Shown here in pieces: positions 23,586 to 34,784 of a stretch of DNA of 64,000 bases. The position numbers and the translations under genes are program-made. The number at the start of each line of letters is the position of its first letter. Position 1 is the first letter of the stretch. A model generated the notes under the pieces. The model saw nothing but the letters and a program-made list of their open reading frames with translations. It did no database searches and was not told the DNA's origin. Source of the DNA: Vespula vulgaris (Eukaryota > Arthropoda > Insecta > Hymenoptera > Vespidae); contig NC_066599.1 in assembly GCF_905475345.1 (NCBI RefSeq), positions 1,996,501 through 2,060,500 of the forward strand. The letters run 5' to 3'.

Positions 23586-26500
23586 CTTTTATCTTCTCTT
23601 CTTTTCTTATTTACGAGGAGGGAACGATCGAAGGTGCAAAGAGACAGGATTGGTGAATTCGAATGCCTGAGGAAGAAACAGTCGAATAGTCCAAAGATTT
23701 ATACTTGCTATCGTTGTTTACTTTTTATAAAATATTATTATTTTCTCTTCTTCTTCTTTTTTTATTTTCTTTCTTCTTCCTTCTTCCTTCAAACCTACAT
23801 GCAATTTTTCCAAGTGCCCGTTCCAGACTTTCGGAGGCTGACGATCCAAGGCGAGACAAACAGAACAAATGGCGGAACGATCGTATCGATCTTCATTACT
23901 TGTCGATCAGACGTCATCCATCTTCCTACGTACAATCTGTATTCAAAGAGTCGACGCGAGGAAAGCCGATAATTTTGTCGAGATCGAGTCATCCGTCTAG
24001 TTTAATATCGACGTTGATCGGGCTCGAAACGTATTTATTTAATGGAAAAGTAAATAATCGTTGAATGAATTTCTTGATCGATTCATCTCGGCTTTACTCT
24101 TACGTAAAGGGCGAACGAAATTTTTTCACTCTCTCTTACTCTCTCTCTCTCTCTCTCTCTCATTTCTATTTTCAATAATTTTTTTTTATTTATTTTTAAT
24201 TTTATAACTAACAATCGATACGTAGACGTAAAGATTTATTTTAATATAGTATATCGCGATTGTATCAAGATAAATCAATTTTCAAAAAGTGAAATCGAAT
24301 AGAGATCGAATAGAGATCGACAAAAATATTTCCATAAGTTCCGTTTAATCGAACGACCGAGCGTGTTTCTTTCTCCGATCGATTATTACTCATTAAAGTG
24401 AAATCTTTTTAAGGACGTCTAATTTGTTTCAACGTAATCGAGAACCTCATCGTTATACGATGTAGAAACTATAAAAAAAGTTTAATGTCCGACAGTAATC
24501 AGATACTTTTATAAATGACGAAAAATATGTTTTTTCGTTCTCTTAGATAAATAATGTTGAAGAGTATAGAGATAGAAAGAAAGAAAATAGATATATAAAA
24601 TTCAAGATGAATCGAAAGTTCTTAGACGAACCAAAAATTTCTAAGTGGGTCAAAATTTCAGTAGATATTAAAATTAACCCATTACATATAGCTAGAAATT
24701 TGTTTTTCTACAAAATCACAATTTTTGTTTGCGTTAAAAAAACACAAACAACGATTGCGTTACAGAGAGTTAATTAATAAAAATTAATGACGTCGGTGGT
24801 TACCCATCTACTTACTTATATCTAAGAGAAAGTCCATTATTACGATAAAGATGTTACATCTCGAAGTAATTAAGACGATAAGTTAAGTTATAAATAAAAA
24901 TATTACATATACAAAAGGAACGAAGAGAAAGGAAGTAGAGACGTGAAAGAAAAGTGAAGGTAATAATATGAAAGGAGAAGCAGAAGTTTATGATTTTCGG
25001 AAGCAGTCGATGGAGGCGGAAAGAGTAGCAACAGAAAGCTCTGCTGTTCAGAAGGATGGGCGGAGATGGCGTGAGGTTCTGCGAGTGTCATAAATAAATT
25101 TTGTGGTGGAGATTAGCGGACAGAAACCGCGAAAGTTACGGTCCTCCTTTTGAGTGGTCCGCAACCCTCCTTACGATTTTGCCTGGCACGCCCGACAAAG
25201 GATTGTCCTTGCCCTTCGGTAAGTTCCTTTCCTTTTCTTTCCTTTATTTTCGTTTCGTTTCGTTTCTTCTCATTTTTCTTTTATTCGCTCGACCATGCGT
25301 AAGAAAGTAACATACCTTTATATTTTCTTTGAACGTACGTACGTACGTATTTATCATTAATCTTTCGAAGAATAATCTCAATTATTTCTTTCTTTCTTTC
25401 TTTCTTTTTTTTTCACCGCAATAAAATAATGACATAAAACGAGACTAAACGTTAATACGAATATTTCGATAATACAATCAAATATATTTCTTTAAGAAAC
25501 AAACTAAAGTATTATTTATATACGTCTCGTATGATTTATTTCGCCAACGTAGATTGACACTTTCGATAAGACTGGCAAAGAAAAATGAGAAAAGAATGGT
25601 AGAAGTTTGAAAGGGTAAAAGTTTCTCACTGAAATAAGAAGAACGAATTACTCTCTCTCTCTCTCTCTTTCACTCTCTTTGAACATCACTGACGATTGTT
25701 CGTCGTATTTACCAGTATTAGGATAATCCCATTTCTCCACCTCTCTTTATGGTTTCTTCTTACCGACCACGCCCAGCTAATTCTTTGTTGGTAACAAAAT
25801 GGCGTATTCCCTAAAGATTCAGTAACCAGTTCGTTTCTGATTCTCCGTGACGAGAAGTTCACTCAGTGGAAGATGTAAAGAAAAGGATTTAAGAAGATAC
25901 TTAAAGTGCATGTTTTTGTTCTTTCAGACATTCCTAGAAGAGATTGTATGCACAACAATTGTACAACTGAAATACGAAATACTGTATTTCGTGTGTAAAA
26001 GCCAATCCTTTTTCTAGGCTTAAACCACGTACCCATGGTCACGTCGATTAGTCGCGCTGCGGGTGTAAAAGAACAAAAAAGGACTACTTTTAATACCTCA
26101 TAATTTATAACTTAAGCTGGGTCAAGGACGAGTTTCCTCGTATAACTGAATAGAAATCATTTTCTTAAGCTCCTTCATTTCGTTCTATGATATTAGTTTT
26201 TGTTCATTATAGCTTTGAATACTTTCAAAATTTTCTTTTTAAGATTATCCATTTGAAAAATGATTTCAAATCATATAAATTAATTGTTTTTTTTTTCGAA
26301 GATAATTAACTCATTAGTCAAATTATATATCGTTTTTACAATGAAATAATCGTTTACGAATAAAGCGCTTACGAAGATGATGAGATCTTTATTCTTTATT
26401 TTAATCATTTTTAAAGGACGAAACTTTGTTAAGGCGTCTTCTTAAACGAGAAACAACGAAACGACGTCTTTCTGGTATAATAACTGAAAAAAATATTGTA

Positions 26501-26607
26501 CGAAGGAAAATAAATAATCAGAATCTGTCTTTACAAAAAATTAATACCTTACAAAAAATTCAATAAATTAATACAATCCTGGAATAATTTATCGATTGTT
26601 CAATTAG

Positions 26608-26832
26608 AATGAAAAAATATTGTTTCAAACAGAAAAAAATGAAGTATTAGAAATTCAGGTAAATCCAAACATGAACTTTTGCCTTGTTATGAAAGATTTA
26701 GGTTTGAATGAAAATTTTGCAGATTTTGTAGTCAAAGAGTTGGAAGAAAGTTTTGAGAACAAGGATAACAGTAAATACGTCAGGTGTTGGGAACAATACA
26801 GCTGTACATTGAAACAAACGAGTAAAATTTGA
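26608..26832 (+). CDS. coding-like fragment, possible pseudogene or buried exon (unrecognised)
   Basis: The frame opens after the TAG at 26605-26607 and runs 74 codons to a TGA: NEKILFQTEKNEVLEIQVNP, then NMNFCLVMKDLGLNENFADF, then VVKELEESFENKD and a Cys/Trp-containing tail. It has no low-complexity sequence, and its acidic/hydrophobic mixture looks like a real helical protein. The only internal ATG (26671) would give 54 residues. CAG|GTAAAT at 26656-26664 is donor-like and lies inside the frame. No family is recognised. Confidence 0.18.
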   Translation, partial: NEKILFQTEKNEVLEIQVNPNMNFCLVMKDLGLNENFADFVVKELEESFENKDNSKYVRCWEQYSCTLKQTSKI

Positions 26833-27062
26833 TAAATGATTTCTTCGGGTTTTCCAGAAAAATTTTACGACAGCGAAATAAATAACTTTTCTTTCTGTAA
26901 CGTTCGAAACCTTTTTCTTATTGCTTATACACCATGATTCATAAATCATTTCGCTTGGACAGTTTGCATGGGAAACAATATCTTTTTTCTTCTTACAAAA
27001 CTTTAACATTGTGTCTTAACTTTATCATCTTGTTATTATAATTTTTCATCTATCCACTTTTG

Positions 27063-27105
<43 letters not shown>

Positions 27106-27439
27106 CTCTAGTTTGTATGGTCGTTATATTTACAATACACTGAAGCTTTAGAAAAGAAAATGGGTCATCGCATTATTCTATAGGATAAATCCCATAGGAG
27201 ACGAATTCATAGAACGAGGATTTTCTTAAAAGTTATGGTCAATTTGTAGGCGTTTCAAACATCCCTCACTTTCTAATTCAAACAGTTTTCTAATAATGGA
27301 CGTTTTAAAAGTTCTTTTATCGTAAGGTTTAAACTCGAGAGAAACGAATAAAAGAATCGCAAACACGTGGCCGTCCATCGAAAGAATTTCAAACGCTATG
27401 GTAACCGACGGGTGTAATACCTACACAGTTAGTTCGTTC

Positions 27440-27468
27440 CAGTGTTCGTTCACCGTGAAGGTGAGCAC
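27440..27468 (+). other. candidate first-exon donor (GAAG|GTGAGC)
   Basis: GTGAAG ending at 27460 is followed by GTGAGC. Upstream, CAGTTAGTTCG and CCAGTGTTCG resemble insect Inr-type start sites, but there is no TATA box. An in-frame ATG at 27398 gives 21 codons before the donor. This could be a short first exon or chance. Confidence 0.18.
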
Positions 27469-28396
27469 GAAGAAAATCTCGTTCGGGAGACTGTTCCGTC
27501 GACAAGATTTTAACCGAAGGTACTTAATCCGTTCTGTCGATGTTATCCATTTACCGGGGTCCCGGACGAGGAGTATCGCAGGTGAAATCTTATCTCGACG
27601 GACTTTAACCAGCAATCTGGTTAGCCGTGGCGCTCGGCGCTCGTTAATCCGCAGATTGACCATAGTAAGAGAGAAAGAGAGAGAGAGAGGAAAAGAGAGA
27701 GAGAGAGAGAGATGTGTATGTATGTGTGTGTATGTATATATATACACTAACTAAGCTCAAGAGTCTGTACGAAGCACCTCGTCTTCTCTAATCTCTAATC
27801 TTTCGATAAATACACTACAATGCGAAACAAACGACCGGCTGGGGCCAATTTCTCTCGGGGAAGTGATTTTACGGATAATCGATCGAAAACGAGTACATAC
27901 TTTTTTCCTCTCTCTCTCTCTCTCTTTTTCTCTATCTATCTTTTTCTATCCATCCATCTATCTATCTATCTATCTCTTTTTCTTCGTAATACTAAGGCAA
28001 GTTGTTATTAAACTATGTATAGGTACTTATTTAAAGGTAAGTAATATCTAAATAATAGAAGAAGAAAATAGATAAGAAAGTTTTGAGTGATAGAATATAT
28101 TGTCACGATAGATTTTAATCTTACGATGTAACAATGTCAAATCGTATGATATAGTATACATCTAATATTGAAATTAAAACGACACGAAACATTCTATCGA
28201 AGAGTTTAATCCATTGTAGCACTGATCTTTTTTTACACTTGATATTTCTCCACGTATGTGGATATTCTTTTCTTTCAACTAAAATCACGACTTTTCATTT
28301 AGAATTTTAAACGTGTAAAATAAATATTTTGAAGTAAAAATCGTGATGTTATTCATAGTATTGTATAAAATTACTTAAAAGTTACATTCATAAGAA

Positions 28397-28440
28397 ACGA
28401 GTATAAAAACGTTTCACAGAATTTCCAACTAAACATTTGC
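28397..28440 (+). promoter_or_regulatory. isolated TATA-like box, weak promoter candidate
   Basis: A GTATAAAAACG stretch around 28400 resembles a strong TATA box. There is no good Inr about 30 bases downstream, and only a weak, non-ATG-initiated open frame follows. In AT-rich insect DNA such motifs occur often by chance, so this is a weak call. Confidence 0.12.
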
Positions 28441-28689
28441 AAACTAAAGCTATACATTTGATTAAAGAATCTAGAACGATTTACATAACAGTGTTTTCAT
28501 ACAGATATCGAAATATCGATCGATCTCGATTATTTCCGAATATTTCTTCATCGAGTACATCGCAATACTATCTTCGAACAATGGAAAGAGTTGAAACGTT
28601 CCCAACGAAAGAAATGATTTACGAATCGAGAATTGCTTCTCCTGTTATAAATAATTTCATGCTGAATCTTTTTTTTTTTTTTTGAATAT

Positions 28690-28747
<58 letters not shown>

Positions 28748-30123
28748 CTTTGTCTGGTTTAACCCACAGATCTTAAACCCTTTAACCTTTCGACAGTTTT
28801 CCTAAGAATGACAAGTCAGTTACGAGACAATAAAATTTGTAGTAGTAATTCCTATTGAAATGGGGAACTATGAATAAAAGGTAAAAGTTTTGCGAAGGAT
28901 TTCTAAACAAATAAAACCTCTTCCCTCATGTACCTGGATTTAGATAGAAAATCTAAAATTAATGGATTTTGTCGAAATTAATGTTCGGACTAACCATTAA
29001 GGACTAAGCAATACGGTACAAAGTGAAATGGTATAATATAAATAACATTATTGTTCGATTTATATTATTTTATTTCAATTATTATTGATAATCTATGATT
29101 TTTACCAATAGGTTTCCTTCATAAGAACATATTTTTCGTTGTAAAAACTTTATAGATTTAATAATGATTTATGTCATTTGAATAATTTTTGTTTTTTTCT
29201 TTTTCTCTTTTTTTATTTCTATACTCAAGGTACGCTTATAAATCTATAAATGTTTATTTGATAGTATACATACATACACACACCATATATATATATACAC
29301 ACATACAACCGAATGAAGAAATGATTACAAGCGACTAATTATTTAAAATACTATATATTATATTAATTTATAAATTACATTAATTAAAAAATGCTATATA
29401 TTATATTAATAATACTATATATATATTATAATGTAATATATTAAAAATTCCAAATAAACTCAAAATTGTCATCTTTTACCCGGTAAAAAAAAAAAGAGAG
29501 AGAAATAGAAATAAAAAGAAAAAGATAGAAAAAAAGTGGTCGTGGCAGGACCATTACGAGAGCAGTAAAGTTCCATCTAAAGAGGAAGCGGGCGAGTTTT
29601 AACGGACTCGATAGACACGGACCGCTCGGAACATCGTAATCGCAGTGATTGCCAAGTGGAAGAACCGAAGGAAGCGCGGAGTCAAGTAGAGAATCATGTT
29701 ATTCTCGATATCGTAATCGTCCTCGTGGAAAACTGGCACGGTCGTACTCGAGCACGAGTATAAACCCGACCAGTGTTGGGTGACTACTTCTCTCAAGAGC
29801 GATGACATTAACTCGAAAGAGAAAAAGAGAGAGAGGGGGACAGAGAGAGAGAGAGAGATAAAGAGTGAGAACACAGCGAGTTGACGACCGTGTTGACCCG
29901 AATTGTTATGATACTATCGGTGACTGCGTCATTAATAATTCTCTCCTTTTGCGAAAATTACAAAACTTTCTCCGTTCGAATCTTAAAATCCAGAAAATTC
30001 ATACGAATTATCGTTAATTTCGTCATTTTTATATGTATATACATATCTATATATTATATATATTATATATTGTTATATGTATAACTATATAATATATATA
30101 TATTTATTATATGTATTAAAGAT

Positions 30124-30128
<5 letters not shown>

Positions 30129-30176
<48 letters not shown>
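30129..30176. repeat. (AT)n array
   Basis: Pure AT run preceded by about 100 bases of TATATT-rich sequence. Similar arrays lie at 17033-17077, 27066-27103 and 28705-28742. Confidence 0.95.
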
Positions 30177-30178
<2 letters not shown>

Positions 30179-30467
30179 CATGCCGAAGCCCACGTTTGAA
30201 GGAAAAACATAATTTTATTTTCAAAGAACAACTTACAATTATACAAATTTGCAAGCTCTATTTAAGAAAATATATAATAAATATTCCGAAACGTTCGCGA
30301 GTCAATTCCTCATAAGCCAAGTTCCCGTCGACAAATGTTCGTTATTATATCTCTGCGATGGTGAAATATCGAAATAATCCTGATGATCTTAAGAGAAAAG
30401 AAAAAAAAGGATAAAAAGGAAAAGAAAAAAAAAAGGAAAATTGACAAAGAAATTTCGAATAGATAAA

Positions 30468-30650
30468 ATGTATCAAAGAGCGATTCACGAAATACGATAC
30501 GCAGAGTGTACCGTTACAAGCATGACCCATGACCCACCCCAAGAGCACGAAGACTCTTGCGTTTACCTAGATAACGTTTATGCACCTTTCTCTCGCAAAT
30601 ACATACACTCGTTCCTCCTTCTGTACGAATTGTGCATACCGATTTTATAA
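30468..30650 (+). CDS. 60-codon small ORF (unrecognised, doubtful)
   Basis: From ATG 30468 in an A-rich start context the frame reads MYQRAIHEIRYAECTVTSMT, then HDPPQEHEDSCVYLDN and a tail with aromatic and leucine residues, to the TAA at 30648-30650. The composition is balanced and free of simple repeats. It overlaps a DR1-type nuclear-receptor element (30523-30535), which may be the actual function of the segment. No signal peptide and no homolog is recognised. Confidence 0.12.
   Translation: MYQRAIHEIRYAECTVTSMTHDPPQEHEDSCVYLDNVYAPFSRKYIHSFLLLYELCIPIL
30523..30535 (-). promoter_or_regulatory. perfect DR1 nuclear-receptor element
   Basis: On the minus strand the sequence is GGGTCA-T-GGGTCA, two identical half-sites separated by one base. 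DR1 elements are bound by RXR/USP heterodimers, HNF4 and COUP-TF/Seven-up homologs. It lies 26 kb upstream of the knirps-family exon. A single 13-bp site can arise by chance in 64 kb, but exact identity of both half-sites is notable. Confidence 0.4.
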
Positions 30651-30898
30651 AACGTTTCACGTTGTGTTTCTGCGGTCACGTTACATTGTATAGTTCGTCG
30701 TATGCATTAGTTCACCACAAAGCTGACGCACAAAGGCTTTCCACAGAGAAATGGGACAGGTAGGCGAACACCGGACATTGCGGTCACTTCTCAAAACTTT
30801 TATTTTTATTATCTAAGTCAGCACTTAGGACGAAGGAAAATTTTATTTCTCCAACGATTTTCCTTTTAACATTAATGTTAACGTAGAGACGAACAAAG

Positions 30899-30899
30899 A

Positions 30900-30975
<76 letters not shown>
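30899..30975. repeat. (GA)n array, ~77 bp
   Basis: GA run with a single GGGA interruption; a long homopurine mirror repeat with triplex potential and multiple GAGA-factor-type words. Confidence 0.95.
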
Positions 30976-30977
<2 letters not shown>

Positions 30978-32415
30978 CGGAAAGAAAGAAAAAAAAAGAG
31001 TAAGAGAGATGAAAAAGTTATAGAAACCTTTGAATTTGCAATTCTTCGATCCTTTGAATATTTAACCCTTTAAATCCTTCCTCTTGGGAAAATACGGTTT
31101 GTCGTACCAATAAACCAACCTTTACGACATTCGCTTCGTTTCGTTAATTTACGATACGGTACAACATCGACTTCATTGTGGGTGACCGCATCCTACTGAG
31201 AATGCCACAAAATCTACTAAGAATCGATCGTAAATCTTAACCGAGCCCGACGTCACTACCGTAACTAAACCTGTTTCGACCTGATTTCGAAATTGGAATC
31301 GGTGTAAACTACTTTGAGTTTTGAGCGGTCCCTTACGATCTCAAAGTTTTACGACTGGGATACTCCCAGAAAAATTGTAACGTGTAAGTTTCTGTTTTCT
31401 TGCCTCCGTGGGCGTTCTCTTGATCTCGAAACGATCGAGATTTTTCAAGGGACGAGACGAACGAAGAGTCGATCGATCTATCCAAAAATTTTGGTAGATC
31501 TTTGATAAACGTGAATTATCGACACCACCTGTTCGATTAAAGGATTCACGATAGAAGGCTGACCTTTTAACCAGTGATATCTTTGATAAATAAAAGAAAT
31601 CGTAACGATTTTAGAAAATAGAAAGTACGTAAGTAAGTAAGAGTATGTATTAGAGGCTGGACACGTAACGACCGATGCCTTCAAGATGGTATCTCTCGTT
31701 TCTTGATAAAATTATGTGCGGTTTGCGGACGTGAATACTAGCGATATTCTTTCTTCAAGGTGTCATTGACGTTAAGAAACGAATAGATATTATTATCTCG
31801 CAATTGAAAAGACAATTATTTATAAATAATGGAATTTTGATTCCTTAAAAATTATTCTCTAATCCTTTTGTTACATATATATGTATATTATATTTCAATG
31901 CTCGTTAATGAAACCTTAAATAACAAAAATACGCTTAAATAAGACTTAACTTCAGAGATTAATGTCTTATAATTTTTATCGACGATATTTTAGATGAATA
32001 TAAATATTCGATTACTTTTGAAAAACAATTTAAAAAAATAGTGTCCTACGAAATTACGATTATTGAAAATTTTTTTTTGTTTTTTTTTTTCAACAAGACA
32101 GAAGTATCTTAAAAATGACTCTAACAAAATCGATAGGATTTCTCTATCAATTATTCGGCGTTAGAATCGTCGCTTCAACCCGAGGTAATAAAAAAAGGAA
32201 TGAAGAGGGACTACAATCGGATGTCTGGAAGATAGAGATACCTTTTCTCTCTCTTTCTCTCTCTCTCTTTTTTAAATTTTTCATTCATTCTCGTATTCTA
32301 CCTTTGAGAACGGTGCTCTGTCGTGAGTTGGCCCAATTTCTATGGTGGTTTGCCTTATAAATCGCTGTACCTTTTTTTACGAGCCTCGCATAAAGCGCTT
32401 GGACGAGTCCTCTTT

Positions 32416-32418
<3 letters not shown>

Positions 32419-32456
<38 letters not shown>

Positions 32457-32498
32457 GATCGACAGGGAGAGAGACAGAGAGAGAAAGAGAGAGAAATA
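32419..32498. repeat. (GA)n array with CATAGATCGACA interruption
   Basis: Two GA blocks flank a short unique linker. The spurious Ser-Leu and Arg-Glu frames across it are repeat artefacts. Confidence 0.95.
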
Positions 32499-32987
32499 TC
32501 TCGAATACCTTCTTTCTCCTTCGTTTTTATCTTCCTCTTTTCGATCTGGCCGAATTCGCTCGATCCAAGAATAGCCGGCACAGTTAAGTTCACGAGGAGA
32601 GACTTTAATGTCCTTTGAAAACATGACTCGTCCCGCGAGGACACCGACTCCCTCTTCTCAAAATGTGTGTTCCTCTTTTATTACGCTTTCGTTACTATCG
32701 TACGGTACTACCTATGGAAAAGTTTCGCAGGTAAATAAGAGCCGAATTGTGTTTAAAACGAAAGTTCGTAAAATTTTATAAATGATCCATGAAATTAAAA
32801 GAATTTCGAAGAATTTTTAAATCATACGAGGATCCATCCTCATTATTTCTGACGTCCGTCGTACATTATTTCTGAAGATCATACTTTCTTTTTTTTTAAT
32901 CGTATCAACGTTTCATCAAACATCGAACGAAAAAGAAAATGGTCTCTTTTTTAAAAAGGACCATTGTGCGAAAAGTGATATATATCG

Positions 32988-32993
<6 letters not shown>

Positions 32994-33026
<33 letters not shown>

Positions 33027-33045
33027 TGCATTTCCAGGTGAGATT
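32994..33045 (+). other. recursive-splice-like site with (CT)n tract: TTTCCAG|GTGAGA
   Basis: A (CT)n tract (about 32992-33026) runs into TTGCATTTCCAG, ending at 33037, one of the best acceptor contexts in the window. It is followed directly by GTGAGATT. The fusion of acceptor and donor with no exon between matches the ratchet-point layout on the + strand. Confidence 0.3.
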
Positions 33046-33618
33046 TTTAAAATCGAAAGGAAAAAAGAATCAATTCGTGTGTGAGTATGAGTAGTGGAGG
33101 ACGGGATTCTAACGGTTTACTCCCCCAATATTTTGACTACCGTGTCAACGAGCATGGCTATAAAGTATTCAGAGTGTTCGTCGGCCCGTAACGCCATTCA
33201 TACTCCTGTACCCTTATGGATCCCATAGTAGAAGAGAATTTATCGAACAACGTGTCGTCAGTTTCAACAGCGTGCTTGTGTGTATAAGCGCATGTGTGTT
33301 CGTGTTCGCTCGCGTTCTTTCCAAGTGCGGCTAGATTTGTGGCTTTTGCGGTTTTGTTCCTCGGCGATAAAAGGGACACCTCTCTACGAAAGGGCATTTT
33401 CAAAGGGCAATTATATCATTCGTCGTATCATCTCTAAAGGTATCGGTCTATGGCTTTTACAACATTTACGTTTTCTTCCACGAACATTTATATATAACGT
33501 AATACGAACTATCATAAACTCTCTCAACGACTTCATAGTTTCTTTGTTGTTTCATAATTTATGATAAGATCTTTGAAATTTCGATAGAAAGGATATTGAT
33601 TCTGGGAGAGGGGTGAAA

Positions 33619-33935
33619 AGGAGAGAAGGGTGGAAAGAGAATGTTTAGAGGACGATAAAAAAAATTTTGTTGATAGTGTCTATACTCTACATATTAAATA
33701 CTATCGATAGTATCTAATATATAGAATACTACACGTCTATATTATCTGATAGACACTTTGCAACAGTGTAGAGAAGGGGCAGGGAAAAAGAGAATGTTTA
33801 GAGGACGATAAAAAACAATTTCGTTGATCGTATCTACACTTTACATAATAGATACTATCAATACTATCTAATATGTATAGTATTGCAATATAGATATTTA
33901 TATTATTATATACGATATTAGATATCTATAGTACG
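33619..33935. repeat. tandem duplication with 153-bp period and a 16-bp palindrome
   Basis: AAAGAGAATGTTTAGAGGAC starts at 33634 and again at 33787, a 153-bp offset. Both copies continue with CGATAAAAAA, TTCGTTGAT-like sequence, TATCTACACT-like sequence, ACTATC and TATCTAATAT blocks. Copy A holds a perfect 16-bp palindrome, ATACTATCGATAGTAT at 33698-33713, which is broken in copy B. The unit is non-coding. Confidence 0.8.
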
Positions 33936-34229
33936 GCAGAATGTTTATCAAAAAAAAAAAAAAGTATTGTCTGATATCAATTGTCTTTATCACTGTGTGA
34001 AAAAGCTCGGGTCAGTTTGCGTTCGTGATCATATTAAAAATATTCATGACGGAAAAGGGCTATGATGGGTTGGTAAGATGCACCCTAGGGGTCTCGCGTA
34101 CACCACAACGGGGTGCAGTTTATACAGTGTGAGAAACAATGACGTCTCGTAATGATAGTCAAGAGGAAGAAGAGACTTGGCTAGGGTATCTAGCAACTAG
34201 AAAGAGAGGAGAGACAGAGAGAGAAAGAG

Positions 34230-34270
<41 letters not shown>

Positions 34271-34587
34271 CTTTGTGGGGTCCATAGGACCCGCGTTCAA
34301 TCGTGCGGAACGATATTCGCCGTGTGGTTCCGTGTTATGCACTCGGCCGGTAGTTTATAGTTCTCATCCATTAAGCGCATTTAAACGGACGGGTATCGCT
34401 CCTATCCACCTTCGCGAGACGAATCGATACACTGGATTTATCGATGTATCGCACTTTAGGAAAAGTTTATCTGCTGAGAGCTGTTCTTCGATCGCTATAA
34501 TAAATATTTAACTATATACTGTGGAAAACTTTTGTGTTCTTTTTTCTTCTTTTTTTTTCCTTTCTTTTTTTTTCTTTTTTTTTTTAG

Positions 34588-34784
34588 ATAAACCTTTAGC
34601 ATATGGAAACGAGATCGTTTTAAAACATAATTTTATGTTAGTCTTACCATCGTCGATGGACAGAAATATTCCGCGAAGGAAATTTAAAGATTCTTGGAAC
34701 GAAGCTTGTAATTTTTTTCTTGGTTTTGTTATATTTTTTTTTTTGTTAATTATATTCGCGAGTATTATAATATCGGCGAATTAA
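34588..34784 (+). CDS. open frame after a very strong poly-T acceptor (unrecognised, doubtful)
   Basis: A T/C tract of more than 40 bases ends TTTTTAG at 34587. The downstream frame reads KPLAYGNEIVLKHNFMLVLP, then SSMDRNIPRRKFKDSWNEAC and a strongly hydrophobic tail, to the TAA at 34782-34784. The first 45 residues look protein-like; the tail is an AT-rich translation that mimics a membrane segment. No donor or promoter fits, so this may be chance. Confidence 0.12.

Larger units (their letters stand above)
23520..32410. other. gene-poor AT-rich stretch
   Basis: Mostly unique AT-rich DNA with TTTC repeats (23547-23585), CT tracts, AT arrays and a (CA)(TA) compound (28688-28742). The only items worth noting are the fragment at 26608-26832, the donor at 27460, the small ORF and DR1 at 30468-30650, and a CpG-richer block at 29540-29800. 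No promoter-to-terminator gene could be assembled. Confidence 0.5.

Noticed and set aside
29909..30084. Short ORF MILSVTASLIILSFCENYKT resembling a secreted peptide
   Set aside because: The tail is AT-microsatellite translation, with no processing sites or cysteine pattern and no promoter or splice support.
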